Source: SG8-40 sp963792855 | Lineage (GTDB): Bacteria > Pseudomonadota > Gammaproteobacteria > Burkholderiales > Eutrophovitaceae | NCBI GenBank assembly: GCA_963792855.1 | Contig: CAWBXZ010000010.1 | Coordinates: 1-64,000 of the forward strand | DNA length: 64,000 nucleotides | Direction: 5' to 3' | Made by a program: the position numbers and the translations under genes | Shown: positions 9,384-18,263 of the stretch, piece by piece | Numbering within the stretch: position 1 is the stretch's first letter | How the letters are laid out: each line of letters starts with the position of its first letter | The notes under the pieces: generated by a model | The model's database searches: none | What the model was told of the DNA's origin: nothing | What the model saw: the letters and a program-made list of their open reading frames with translations, nothing else

Positions 9384-9692
9384 ATGACGAGGAAACGCAG
9401 TCCCTACAAGACCTACACCAAAGAGTTCAAAGCCGAGGCAGTGCGCCTGATGCAAGCATCGGATCGACCCGCCAGCGAGATCGCCACGCAGTTGGGTATT
9501 CGCCGAAACCAATTGTACAAATGGAAAGAGCAGCTCGATGTAAAAGGCGAGCAAGCCTTTGGCGGCAGAGGCCGCCCGAAGACGAGCGAACAAAGCGAGG
9601 TCACCACGCTTCGCCAGGAGAACGAACGGCTCAGGGAGGAAGTGGAAATCCTAAAAAAGGCCGCGGCGTACTTTGCCAGGGAAGTGCAGTGA
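9384..9692 (+). CDS. IS3-family transposase OrfA (helix-turn-helix subunit)
   Basis: A 102-residue DNA-binding subunit of the transposase. Residues ~10-60 form the HTH_Tnp_1-like domain (YTKEFKAEAVRLM...IATQLGIRRNQLYKWKEQ), and residues ~70-95 form a leucine-zipper-like coiled coil (TLRQENERLREEVEILKKAA). A slippery heptamer A-AAA-AAG lies at 9653-9659, near the end of the gene and in the right phase for -1 frameshifting. That would fuse OrfA to OrfB and give the active transposase. The ATG has AAGGAG upstream. Confidence 0.92.
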   Translation: MTRKRSPYKTYTKEFKAEAVRLMQASDRPASEIATQLGIRRNQLYKWKEQLDVKGEQAFGGRGRPKTSEQSEVTTLRQENERLREEVEILKKAAAYFAREVQ

Positions 9693-10552
9693 AGTACGCC
9701 TTTGTCCGCGCGCACAGCAAAGAACACAAGACCAGCCGGCTTTGTCACGCGCTCGACGTCTCCGTGAGTGGCTACTACGCCTGGCGCGATCGCCCCGAGA
9801 GCGTCAGAGCGCAGCGCAATCGAGCGTTGGTGGCCAGCATTGAAGACTTCCACAGGGCGAGTCGTCGTACTTACGGATCGCCACGCATTCATCGGGATTT
9901 GCAAGCGTGCGGTCAACGCGTAGGTCTTAATCGCGTGGCCCGACTGATGCGCGAACATGGCGTGCAATCGAAGATGGCGAAGAAGTTCGTCATCACCACC
10001 GACTCGAGAAATACGCTGAGCGCTGCTCCAGACCGGATCAGGCGCGAGTTCACCCGCGCTGCGCGCGATCAAGCTTGGGTGGGTGATACGACATTCATCT
10101 CCACGCGCAAGGGGTGGATGTATCTGGCTGTCATCCTCGATCTGTACTCACGCAAGGTCATTGGCTGGGCGATGCGAGACAAGAACGACAGTCAGTTGGT
10201 TCGCGATGCACTCACCATGGCACTGGCGCACCGAGGTAATGTCCAGGGTGTGATTGTGCATTCCGATCAAGGCAGCACCTACGCCTCGGGTGCCTATCAG
10301 ACATTACTCGCCGAGCACGGTCTTATCTGCAGCATGAGTCGCAAGCGCGAGTGCCTGGACAACGCCGTAGCGGAGAGTTTCTTCGGCACGCTGAAAACGG
10401 AGCTGGTCGATCATGAAGATTACCGCAACCACGACCACGCGCGACAAAGCCTGTTTGAGTACATTGAGGTGTTCTACAATCGTCAGCGCCGACATTCACA
10501 TCTGGATTACTTGAGCCCCGTGCAGTACGAGGCAAGATCTGCCTCTTTCTAA
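9689..10552 (+). CDS. IS3-family transposase OrfB (DDE integrase core)
   Basis: The catalytic part of the element, in the -1 frame relative to orfA and open well upstream of the GTG at 9689, so it is probably made mainly as the OrfAB fusion. The rve integrase core shows the three acidic residues in WVGDTTFI, VIVHSDQGS and NAVAESFFGTLK, the last with the IS3-type E-x6-K spacing. An HTH_21-like region (RASRRTYGSPRIHRDL) precedes the core. The C-terminal RQRRHSHLDYLSPVQYE is typical. The frame is intact to the stop at 10552. Confidence 0.92.
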   Translation: MKYAFVRAHSKEHKTSRLCHALDVSVSGYYAWRDRPESVRAQRNRALVASIEDFHRASRRTYGSPRIHRDLQACGQRVGLNRVARLMREHGVQSKMAKKFVITTDSRNTLSAAPDRIRREFTRAARDQAWVGDTTFISTRKGWMYLAVILDLYSRKVIGWAMRDKNDSQLVRDALTMALAHRGNVQGVIVHSDQGSTYASGAYQTLLAEHGLICSMSRKRECLDNAVAESFFGTLKTELVDHEDYRNHDHARQSLFEYIEVFYNRQRRHSHLDYLSPVQYEARSASF

Positions 10553-10624
10553 AACAGTCCGTTTATTTGGGGGAACGTCAGCGCCCTTTAACGCGCAGGA
10601 TCCAGTGTATTACCAGAATCTCAT

Positions 10625-12040
10625 TTGAACGGACCTGAGCTTACCGACGCCGGCGCGCCTTCGCTCTGGGCGGACTTGCGCGCCGCGCTGCGCGGCACGA
10701 GCGCCGACTACACACGCATACCGCTCAAGCGCGCGGTGTTTCTGCTGGCCGTGCCGATGATGCTGGAGTTGGTGCTTGAATCCACCTTCGCGGTGGTCGA
10801 CATCTTCTTCGTCGCCAAGCTCGGCGCCTCGGCGGTGGCCACTGTCGGCATCACCGAGACCTATCTCCTGTTGCTCTATTCGCTTGCAATAGGGCTGGCA
10901 ATGGCGGTCACCGCCATCGTCGCGCGGCGCATCGGCGAGCGGCGCGGCGACGAAGCGGCGCTCTCGGCCGTGCAGGCGATCATCGTCGCGGTGCTCGTCT
11001 CGCTGCCCGTCGCGGTGGTTGGCATCGTCTGGGCGCAAGACGTGTTGCGGCTCATGGGCGCGGACGCCTGGGTTGTCGAACACGGCTACCGCTATACGCA
11101 GTGGATGCTGGGTGGCAATGTCGTCATTCTGCTCTTGTTCGTGATCAATGCGATCTTCCGCGGCGCGGGCGACGCGGCAGCGGCGATGCGCGTGCTGTGG
11201 GTGGCGAATGCGCTCAACATCGTGCTCGACCCGATTCTGATCTTCGGCCTCGGGCCGATTCCGGCGCTGGGCATCGAAGGCGCGGCGATCGCCACCAACC
11301 TCGGCCGCGGCGCGGGCGTGCTGATGCAGTTGTGGATCCTGGTACGCGGCAGCGAACACCTGCGCCTGCGCCTGGCGAGCCTGCGCTGGGATGGCGCGAC
11401 GATGCGGCAGATCGTGCGCACCTCGCTTGGCGGCATCGGACAGATGATGGTTGCCATGACGGCCTGGTTATTCCTGATGCGCATCCTCGCCGGCGTCTCG
11501 ACCGAAGCGGTCGCCGGGGCGACCATCGCAATGCGCATCATGATGTTCACCCTGATGCCCGCCTGGGGCATGTCGAATGCCGCCGCGACACTGGTCGGGC
11601 AGAATCTTGGCGCGGGCGAACCCGCGCGCGCCGAGGCCGCCGTGTGGCGCATCGGCTGGATGAACATGGCGTTCACGCTCGCCGTCTCGGTGGCTTTCTT
11701 CATCTGGCACGACGCGCTCATCGCGCTGTTCACGGCCGATGCCGAAGTCATCGCCATCGGCGGCGAGTGGCTCTCGATCCTGTCGTATTCCTACTTCGTC
11801 TATGGCTGGTGGATGGTCTCGGTACAGGCTTTCAACGGTGCCGGCGACACGATGACGCCGACGTGGATCAACCTCGTGTTCTTCTGGCTGATCCAGATTC
11901 CGCTGGCGTGGGCGCTGGCGCTGCCGCTGGGCTGGGCGCATTCCGGTGTTTTCTGGGGCGTGTTCGTCTCCGAGACCGCGGTCGGTGTGTTCACGTTATG
12001 GCTGTTCAGCAGGGGACGATGGAAGACGGTGAAAGTGTGA
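10625..12040 (+). CDS. MATE-family multidrug/sodium efflux transporter
   Basis: A 471-residue inner-membrane antiporter of the MATE (NorM/DinF) superfamily, which exports drugs or toxic metabolites in exchange for Na+ or H+. About twelve hydrophobic segments are visible, with two related halves: PMMLELVLESTFAVVDIFFV near residue 40 and a matching segment around 260-300. The best start is a TTG at 10625 with no clear ribosome site. It lies only 44 bases beyond the right end of the IS3 element, so the insertion may have separated the gene from its promoter or supplied a new one. The coding frame itself is intact. Confidence 0.9.
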   Translation: MNGPELTDAGAPSLWADLRAALRGTSADYTRIPLKRAVFLLAVPMMLELVLESTFAVVDIFFVAKLGASAVATVGITETYLLLLYSLAIGLAMAVTAIVARRIGERRGDEAALSAVQAIIVAVLVSLPVAVVGIVWAQDVLRLMGADAWVVEHGYRYTQWMLGGNVVILLLFVINAIFRGAGDAAAAMRVLWVANALNIVLDPILIFGLGPIPALGIEGAAIATNLGRGAGVLMQLWILVRGSEHLRLRLASLRWDGATMRQIVRTSLGGIGQMMVAMTAWLFLMRILAGVSTEAVAGATIAMRIMMFTLMPAWGMSNAAATLVGQNLGAGEPARAEAAVWRIGWMNMAFTLAVSVAFFIWHDALIALFTADAEVIAIGGEWLSILSYSYFVYGWWMVSVQAFNGAGDTMTPTWINLVFFWLIQIPLAWALALPLGWAHSGVFWGVFVSETAVGVFTLWLFSRGRWKTVKV

Positions 12041-12469
12041 AGCGGCAGACTGCCTGTCGCCGACGGTGCGGACATTTCCGCCATCAAAAGAATACAAAGG
12101 TGTCGCTCTCTTTGCCTTCGAAATAAAAACGCACCACGAAGGCACCAAGGACGCAAAGAAACACAAAGGCTCTGAGAATGCTTTGAGCAGAATGGCATTT
12201 ACTTGAGCTTGTGCCCGAGAATGCCGCGCCTGGAAGTACGTTTTTGATACCCCAATGCGTCGCCTAAGCGCCTGTCGAGAAAAATCTCAAGGTCAGAGAC
12301 CTTTACGATCGATACACGCACACCGCCAAAACAGGAACACCCTGCAAGGGGCGTTTTGTCCTCGCGCAGAGCGTGATCGCGGTTTTGCGCCGTCACGCCG
12401 CGCCGACCGCCCCGTTTCTTTTGATATGGTTCGCCCTTGCTGTAATTCCGGCCAAGCCTTCCCCGAATC
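12041..12469. other. Intergenic region with palindromic repeat copy B and a REP-like motif
   Basis: Bases 12226-12274 are copy B of the ~55 bp imperfect palindrome (GGAAGTACGTTTTTGATACC ... CGCCTAAGCGCCTG). Directly after it, 12289-12307 hold a degenerate REP-like stretch (AAGGTCAGAGACCTTTA), itself a short palindrome. No gene is apparent. The A and B copies bracket the mobile-element cluster between them. Confidence 0.55.
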
Positions 12470-13984
12470 GTGACATCCGAAACCGCCACCATCCCCGAGG
12501 CGCTCTCCCAGACGCGGCGTTACCTGATCCTGGTGACGGTGGCACTGTGCACCATGCTCTACGCCATGACGGTGACCATCGTCAATGTCGCGCTGCCGCA
12601 GCTCCAGGGCGCACTCTCGGCGACGCCCGATCAGATCGCCTGGGTGGTGACCCTGAACGTCGTGGCCACTGCGGTGGTGACGCCAATGACCGGCTGGCTG
12701 GTGGCGCGCATGGGCCAGCGCACGGTGCTCATTTCCTGCGTCATCGGCTTCGCGGTCACCTCGCTGTTGTGCGCCACTGCCGCGACGCTTGAGCCGCTGC
12801 TGGCCTACCGGGTGGGGCAGGGCATCTTTGGCGCGCCCATCGTGCCGCTCTCGCAAGCGATCCTGCTGATCACCTTCACCGGCAAGGACCGGGCGATGGC
12901 GCAAGGCATCTTCGGCATGTCGGTGGTGGTCGGGCCGGCCGTCGGGCCTGCGCTCGGCGGCTACCTCGCCGAGGCGTATAACTGGCGCTGGATCTTTTTG
13001 CTCATCGTGCCGCTGTGCGTCGCCGCGTTCGTCATGGTGATGTTGTTCATCCGTCAGAGCGGCAAGGGCGAGAAACTCAAACTCGACTGGACGGGTTTTC
13101 TCGCGCTCTCGCTCGCCATCGTCTGCGTGCAGCTCATGGTCGATCGCGGCGAGCGCCTGGACTGGTTCGAATCCGGCGAGATCATCCTCTACGCCTGCGG
13201 TGCCGTGCTGGGCTTTTACGTGCTGGTCGTGCATACCGTGACGAGCGACAGGCCGTTTCTCAACCCGCAGCTTTTCATGGACCGCAACTTCGCCATCGGC
13301 CTGGTACTGGTGTTCGTCTACGGCATGCTCAACTTCACGCCGATCACGCTGCTGCCGCCGATGCTGCAGAACCTGAAGGGCTATCCCGATTCCCTCATCG
13401 GCCTGCTGCTTGCCATGCGCGGCGTCGGCATGGTGATCGGCTTCTATCTCGCCGGCAGGATGGGCAGTCTCGATCCGCGGGTCGGTCTGACGGTCGGAAT
13501 GCTACTGACCGGTAGCAGCGGCGCGATTATGGCGACCTTCGATTTCAACGTGTCGCCCGGAACGGTCGGCTGGGTGGGTGTCCTCCAGGGCATCGGCACC
13601 GGACTCATGTGGGTGCCGCTCACCACCGTGTCTTTCGCTTCGCTGCCAACACGGCTCATGGCGGACGGCTCGGCGCTCTTCCACCTGCTGCGAAACTTCG
13701 GCACCAGCCTGTTCATCGCCGTCAGCTTCATGGTCGTCGTGCGCAGTGCACAGATCAGCCACTTTGAGCTCGCCCAGAACGTGAGTCCCTACAACGAGGC
13801 GCTGCGCTTCCCGTCGGTCGTCGGGCACTGGGACATCGGCTCGCTGCACGGCCTCGCCAAGCTCAGCTCCGAAGTGGATCGCCAGGCGCAGATGATCGGA
13901 TACGACAACGCCTTTATCATGTACGCGGCGGTGTGTTTCGCGACGATACCGTTGCTGCTGTTTGTTCGAATCAGGCATCATTGA
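12470..13984 (+). CDS. DHA2/EmrB-family MFS multidrug efflux transporter
   Basis: A 504-residue major-facilitator pump with about 14 membrane segments, of the EmrB/QacA (DHA2) type that exports hydrophobic drugs with proton exchange. Motif A-like LVARMGQRTVLI lies near residue 80 and the motif C region GPAVGPALGGYLAEAYNWRW near residue 150, both characteristic. The start is a GTG at 12470. No EmrA-type adaptor or TolC-type channel is adjacent. The last ~155 codons are present a second time at 15940-16398, beyond ybiT. Confidence 0.9.
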   Translation: MTSETATIPEALSQTRRYLILVTVALCTMLYAMTVTIVNVALPQLQGALSATPDQIAWVVTLNVVATAVVTPMTGWLVARMGQRTVLISCVIGFAVTSLLCATAATLEPLLAYRVGQGIFGAPIVPLSQAILLITFTGKDRAMAQGIFGMSVVVGPAVGPALGGYLAEAYNWRWIFLLIVPLCVAAFVMVMLFIRQSGKGEKLKLDWTGFLALSLAIVCVQLMVDRGERLDWFESGEIILYACGAVLGFYVLVVHTVTSDRPFLNPQLFMDRNFAIGLVLVFVYGMLNFTPITLLPPMLQNLKGYPDSLIGLLLAMRGVGMVIGFYLAGRMGSLDPRVGLTVGMLLTGSSGAIMATFDFNVSPGTVGWVGVLQGIGTGLMWVPLTTVSFASLPTRLMADGSALFHLLRNFGTSLFIAVSFMVVVRSAQISHFELAQNVSPYNEALRFPSVVGHWDIGSLHGLAKLSSEVDRQAQMIGYDNAFIMYAAVCFATIPLLLFVRIRHH

Positions 13985-14012
13985 GCGGTCCGAGTACTGC
14001 ACGAATTAAACC

Positions 14013-14035
14013 AATTAAAGGGGCACACCCCTTTT
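14013..14035. repeat. REP-like palindrome between the MFS gene and ybiT
   Basis: AATTAAAGGGGCACACCCCTTTT forms two arms, AAAGGGG and CCCCTTT, around a CACA-type centre, 29 bases after the MFS stop. Its position after the gene could also serve as a terminator-like hairpin (arms then a short T-run). A related half-copy, CAGACCCCTTTTA, sits at 15924-15936, exactly before the duplicated MFS fragment. Between this repeat and ybiT, the 15-base TTGTTCTATGGCGCC occurs twice in tandem near 14118-14147. Confidence 0.65.
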
Positions 14036-14248
14036 GCTCCTCTTACTAGTGCATCTGACGAAAGCATCAGTTAAGAGAAGAAGAGAAAAAGAGGCGCAGA
14101 AGGATTGGGCAGCGCCTTTTGTTCTATGGCGCCTTGTTCTATGGCGCCGGCCCTGTAACAAGCCAGCTAAATTTGCTATGCTCCGCCGCCCAAACAACGG
14201 CCGGATGGCGAAATACGCCGCCTGACCTCAACGCTCGGTGCACTGCTC

Positions 14249-15859
14249 TTGATCTCTGCTGCAAACCTGTCGATTCAGTTCGGCGCAAAACCCCTGTTCG
14301 AAAATGTCTCTGTGACCTTCGGCAATGGCAATCGCTATGGCCTGATCGGAGCCAATGGCTGTGGCAAATCCACATTGATGAAAATCCTGGCAGGTCAGCT
14401 GGAGCCCACTGCGGGCAACGTGTCCATCGATCCAAATGTCCGTGTCGGACAACTTTCCCAGGACCAGTTCGCGTATGAAGAGTATCGGGTTCTCGATACG
14501 GTGATCATGGGCTACAAACGATTGTGGGAGGTGTTGCAGGAGCGTGATCGACTGTACGCACTGCCCGAGATGAGCGACGAAGAAGGCATGCTCGTGGCGG
14601 ATCTCGAAGTCGAATTCGCCGAGATGGATGGCTACTCCGCTGAGGCTCGCGCCGGCGAGCTGCTGGAAAATATCGGTATTCCGGTTGATCGGCATGACGG
14701 CCCCATGAGCGCTGTCGCGCCTGGCTGGAAGCTTCGCGTCCTGCTGGCACAGGCTCTTTTCTCGGATCCTGACGTGCTGTTGCTTGACGAGCCGACCAAC
14801 AACCTCGACATCAACACCATTCGCTGGCTGGAAGGCTTTCTGGAAACCCGCAAATCCACGATGGTCATCATCTCGCATGATCGCCACTTCCTGAATAGCG
14901 TGTGCACGCACATGGCGGATCTGGATTACGGCAAGCTGCAGCTCTTCCCCGGCAATTACGACGAGTACATGACAGCCGCCACGCAGGCGCGAGAGCGTAT
15001 GCATGCGGACAATGCCAAGAAAAAAGTGAAGATTGCGGAACTGCAGTCCTTTGTCAGCCGCTTCTCTGCTAACGCATCGAAAGCGCGCCAGGCGACATCG
15101 CGAGCCAGGCAACTCGAGAAGATCGAACTTGCGGAGATTAAACCGTCGAGCCGCGTGAGCCCGTTTATTCGTTTCGAACAAAACAAACCGCTTCGTCGTG
15201 TCGTGGTTGAAGCAACAGGTATCAGCAAGGGCTATGACGAAGGTCCCCTGTTCGAGAACCTGGACCTGACGATCGAAGCCGGAACGCGCCTCGCGATACT
15301 TGGGCAGAACGGAATCGGCAAGACGACTCTTGCTCGTACACTGCTGCAGCAAATTGACGCGGATGCCGGTGAGATTAAATGGGCTGAAAACGCCCAGTGC
15401 GGTGTCTTCGCACAAGACAACGCTCCGGAGTTTGAAACCGACATGTCTTTGTTCGACTGGATGACTCAGTGGCGGCCGAAAGGTGCGGACGATCAAATGT
15501 TGCGTGGGACGCTGGGTCGCATGTTGTTCTCAAGGGACGACAGCGAAAAGTCTGTCAAGGTTGTGTCCGGCGGTGAGCAACGTCGACTGATGTTCGGCAA
15601 GATCATTCTGCAAAAACCGAATGTGATCGTTATGGACGAGCCGACCAATCACCTGGATATGGAATCTATTGAGGCGCTCAACCTCGCATTGGAAAACTAC
15701 CCCGGCACACTGATCTTTATCAGCCATGATCGTGACTTTGTGTCGTCGCTCGCGACGCGCATCATCGATATGACGCCAGACGGTATTGTCGACTTCCGCG
15801 GCACCTACGAAGAATATCTGCGGGCTCAACTTTCCGAAAAGACAAAGCGAGTCGCCTGA
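14249..15859 (+). CDS. ybiT: ABC-F ATPase YbiT
   Basis: A soluble duplicated-ATPase protein that acts on the ribosome as a translation factor and does not transport. The 536 residues follow E. coli YbiT closely. Domain 1 has Walker A GANGCGKST (~res 36) and Walker B VLLLDEPTNN, but its signature is APGWKLR instead of LSGGQ, a YbiT trait. A linker with charged helices (QARERMHADNAKKKVKIAEL) follows. Domain 2 has GQNGIGKTT, VSGGEQRR and VIVMDEPTNH. The TTG start matches the known N-terminus in alignment. The gene lies between the MFS pump and a duplicate of that pump's 3' end, an unusual position for a generally conserved gene. Confidence 0.94.
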   Translation: MISAANLSIQFGAKPLFENVSVTFGNGNRYGLIGANGCGKSTLMKILAGQLEPTAGNVSIDPNVRVGQLSQDQFAYEEYRVLDTVIMGYKRLWEVLQERDRLYALPEMSDEEGMLVADLEVEFAEMDGYSAEARAGELLENIGIPVDRHDGPMSAVAPGWKLRVLLAQALFSDPDVLLLDEPTNNLDINTIRWLEGFLETRKSTMVIISHDRHFLNSVCTHMADLDYGKLQLFPGNYDEYMTAATQARERMHADNAKKKVKIAELQSFVSRFSANASKARQATSRARQLEKIELAEIKPSSRVSPFIRFEQNKPLRRVVVEATGISKGYDEGPLFENLDLTIEAGTRLAILGQNGIGKTTLARTLLQQIDADAGEIKWAENAQCGVFAQDNAPEFETDMSLFDWMTQWRPKGADDQMLRGTLGRMLFSRDDSEKSVKVVSGGEQRRLMFGKIILQKPNVIVMDEPTNHLDMESIEALNLALENYPGTLIFISHDRDFVSSLATRIIDMTPDGIVDFRGTYEEYLRAQLSEKTKRVA

Positions 15860-15939
15860 TTCGAAAACCAAAGGCGACGCCAGCCTTTTTCATGCTGACA
15901 CCAAAGCACCGCGGGAAAAGCGGCAGACCCCTTTTATTC

Positions 15940-16398
15940 ATTATGGCGACCTTCGATTTCAACGTGTCGCCGGAAACGGTCGGCTGGGTGGGTGTCCTCC
16001 AGGGCATCGGCACCGGACTCATGTGGGTGCCGCTTACCACCGTCTCGTTCGCCTCGCTGCCAACACGGTTCATGGCGGACGGCTCGGCGCTCTTCCACCT
16101 GCTGCGGAACTTCGGCACCAGCCTGTTCATCGCCGTCAGCTTCATGGTCGTCGTGCGCAGCGCGCAGATCAGCCACTTTGAGCTCGCCCAGAACGTGAGT
16201 CCCTACAACGAGGCGCTGCGCTTCCCGTCGGTTGTCGGGCACTGGGACATCGGCTCGCTGCACGGGCTCGCCAAGCTCAGCTTCGAAGTGGATCGCCAGG
16301 CGCAGATGATCGGATACGACAACGCCTTCATCATGTACGCGGCCGTGTGTTTCGCGACGATACCGTTGCTGCTGTTTGTTCGAATCAGGCATCGTTGA
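15940..16398 (+). pseudogene. Duplicated 3' fragment of the MFS efflux gene
   Basis: These bases repeat 13526-13984 at a constant offset of 2414, with about 16 mismatches by eye and no indels. Homology stops a few bases after the stop codon. The fragment codes for the last ~150 residues (MATFDFNVSPETVGW to VRIRHR), with four or so amino-acid differences, and lacks the first ten or so membrane segments, so it cannot be a pump. Its left junction falls right after a REP-like half-site CAGACCCCTTTTA. High identity suggests a recent duplication. Confidence 0.88.
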
Positions 16399-16433
16399 GC
16401 AGTCCCCAGGCGGCGAGGCAGAAAAGCATTTAG

Positions 16434-16456
16434 TGTCAGGTCTTGCAATATCGCAT
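16434..16456. repeat. TTGCAAT-type dispersed repeat
   Basis: GTGTCAGGTCTTGCAATATC is one member of a second short repeat type. Others begin near 25043, 29091, 34845, 39481 and 42019 with the core TCAGGTCTTGCAATRTAGCA. In several places it sits next to a REP-like AAAGGGG element, so the two may be parts of one composite. Confidence 0.55.
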
Positions 16457-16556
16457 TTGGAGTACGAACAGACCATAATGGAACATCCAAGAACTGGCCC
16501 TGATTGACTCTTTCAAACCGCGTTATGCCGATCGAGAACCGTTGGAGGATTGAAAC

Positions 16557-16904
16557 ATGAGCAGGACACTGATGAGAATTTGCACATGCCTGGTGCTTGT
16601 CGCCGCCGCATTCTCAACCGGGGCCTATGCCGCCGAGGTGGTTGGGAACCTGACCGACCGAAAGGGCAGCGGGGCGGAAGGTGCGCGGGTTACCGTCACG
16701 TGTGATGGCTTTGAGAAATCGGTCTTCGTAGCGGCGGTTACCGGCCAGTACCGCGTCAAGGACGTCCCGGACAACGCCGCCTGCGTTCTGGTCATCCATT
16801 ACGATGGCGCGAGCAGCGCGCCATACAACTTCACCACCACGACGGAACGAACGCGTTATAACCGCCGAATACGGCGCGTTGGCAATAGTGTGGAGTATCT
16901 CTGA
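16557..16904 (+). CDS. Secreted protein with a carboxypeptidase-regulatory-like (Ig-like) fold
   Basis: A 115-residue protein with a signal peptide (LMRICTCLVLVAAAFSTGAYA, cleavage near residue 25). The mature part reads GNLTDRKGSGAEGARVTVTC ... VAAVTGQYRVKDVP, the pattern of a carboxypeptidase regulatory-like/transthyretin-fold beta-sandwich in which a variable domain is followed by G-x-Y. No enzymatic residues are seen. GGAGG lies 7 bases before the ATG. It stands alone; its function is unknown. Confidence 0.65.
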   Translation: MSRTLMRICTCLVLVAAAFSTGAYAAEVVGNLTDRKGSGAEGARVTVTCDGFEKSVFVAAVTGQYRVKDVPDNAACVLVIHYDGASSAPYNFTTTTERTRYNRRIRRVGNSVEYL

Positions 16905-17020
16905 CGCCGCGCGTGCCGGGCCGGCAATACGTACGGCTTGATCAAAAGTGAGTACGGGGTTACCAAGTACGAAATAAATCGGGTTCGACTGAAGCTGACC
17001 CCATCAGGATCCCTTATGCG

Positions 17021-17048
17021 TCGGGAAGAGCCGGTTGGCTCTTCCCGA
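17021..17048. terminator. Perfect 12-bp hairpin
   Basis: TCGGGAAGAGCC, loop GGTT, then the exact complement GGCTCTTCCCGA. It lies 116 bases after the stop of the small secreted-protein gene. The stem is strong but no T-run follows, so it is either a Rho-dependent/processing hairpin or a repeat. The preceding CTGACCCCATCAGGATCCCT (16995-17014) recurs nearly unchanged at 29164-29185. Confidence 0.5.
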
Positions 17049-17204
17049 TTAGGGCAGTACGTCAGGCGGCGGGTCGGTTGGGGGAGGGCTTCGTGGCGCC
17101 ATCGTCAAGAGCGAGAAGGCACACATCTCCTAGTTCGCCCAATGATTTCGAAACACCAGCTTGAATGATCAGGCGTCGAAGATCGGGACCGCCCGGTTGC
17201 AGTG

Positions 17205-17678
17205 CTATTCCAGCTGCTTTTTGAAGGAGGCACTGTCGAAGTACTGCGTTTGTTGGGCGATCTTGCCCGAGCTATTCACTTTGAGAATTTGTACCTCGTC
17301 CAGGTTTACGACTTTCCCGGATTCCTTGTGCCGTCCAGTCCAGGTTAATTCAATCCAAACCGAATCACCTTGGGCGCTATGGTTGTGGACCACTACCTCC
17401 TGATTGTCGAAGTTGTCGTAGAGCATCTGGAGGAAGTCACGCTGGGCCTGCTTGCCCTCAAGGGTACCGGCCATCGGATGGATGCGAACGGCATCATCGG
17501 CATAGCCCGATGCCAACCCGTCGAGATTGCCTGCCGCCATCGCGGCTCCCCATCCCTCGAATGCCGCGGCCCATGCGGCCGAATCCACATCCTTGCTCGG
17601 CCCCTTCTGTTGGGACGCACAGCCGGAAAAGAGGGCCATCGCCAAAACCACGCTACCCAATGCGATAAATCGTTTCAT
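17205..17678 (-). CDS. SnoaL/DUF4440-like (NTF2-fold) lipoprotein
   Basis: A 157-residue protein with a lipoprotein signal (ALFSGCASQ, Cys19) followed by a single NTF2-fold domain: WAAAFEGWGAAMAAGNLDGL, then YADDAVRIHPMAGTLEGKQA, then strands ending in EVQILKVNSSGKIAQQTQYFD. This is the SnoaL-like/DUF4440 pattern, a fold used for small-molecule binding, isomerisation or protein contacts. The ribosome site AGGAG lies 8 bases upstream of the ATG. No neighbour suggests a substrate. Confidence 0.75.
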   Translation of the reverse strand: MKRFIALGSVVLAMALFSGCASQQKGPSKDVDSAAWAAAFEGWGAAMAAGNLDGLASGYADDAVRIHPMAGTLEGKQAQRDFLQMLYDNFDNQEVVVHNHSAQGDSVWIELTWTGRHKESGKVVNLDEVQILKVNSSGKIAQQTQYFDSASFKKQLE

Positions 17679-18263
17679 TGTGATTCTCCTCTTGTTATTC
17701 GTACCTAGTAGTCATATCAAGGTCGTTTATTCGATCAATTTCAAATCACGATTCCATTTGCATATTTGATTCACCTGATAAGTTGTCGGTCTCCTCCTTT
17801 GGCGGGATTGTTCCGGGAAGCAGCGTAGCAGGGAAGACGTACTCTGCAAACACTAATGTGGCAGGTCTTGTCTTTTGTTTGTATGCGGAGTGAACTCCAT
17901 TTTGGCTCACTCGCGCCGTAGTCCCATCTGGTGAGGCCGGACCTCTTCATGACATTGATATAAATACAGTCTGTTGCGAAATGGATGCATCTCAGGCCCT
18001 TATAAGCACGTTCTTGATGCCGAAAAGGCCCCTCCTAAGCGCCTGGCGACAAGGTTGCACGCAATCGGGATTAGCTACTCGGATGTTGTTCCTTCTCCCT
18101 GACGGACAAGTTCATGGCGGAAAAAGATAAGTGAGGTCAGAGTCGTTTCTCTATTACAGAGCGTCTCACGGTCAATGAGATGTGAATTCTCCATGCACTC
18201 AAAGGTCATCTTTCGGCCAAAAGAAGGACCGCGCGGCTCTTGTCGAAACCTTTATTGTGTGCG
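17679..18263. other. Gene-free region with palindromic repeat copy C and a REP-like remnant
   Basis: No gene is seen in 585 bases. Bases 17979-18095 are copy C of the dispersed palindrome family, with core CAGGCCCTTATAAGCACG at 17993-18010 and CTCCTAAGCGCCTG ending at 18045, followed by the shared tail GCAATCGGGATTAGCTACTC. It closely matches copy D at 20176-20300. A degenerate REP half-site GAGGTCAGAGTCGTTT lies at 18133-18148. Confidence 0.6.

Larger units (their letters stand above)
9320..10580 (+). mobile_element. IS3-family insertion sequence inserted in a REP-like repeat
   Basis: The element is 1261 bases with imperfect terminal inverted repeats: left TGAAGCTCCCCCAGTTTAAC, right complement TGACGTTCCCCCAAATAAAC. 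A 3-base target duplication GCG (9317-9319 and 10581-10583) flanks it, as expected for the family. Joining the flanks with one GCG gives AAGGGGCCAGCGCCCTTTAA, which is a REP-family palindrome, so this element also entered a REP copy. It carries orfA and orfB joined by a translational frameshift. All parts appear intact. Confidence 0.9.

Noticed and set aside
9521..9688. Independent start of OrfB far inside orfA
   Set aside because: The overlapping part is out of frame with conserved OrfA and carries no integrase residues; the slippery A-AAA-AAG at 9653-9659 explains the join.
14228..15496. 422-codon minus-strand frame opposite ybiT
   Set aside because: It is fully antisense to a clear ABC-F protein and has no recognisable domain.
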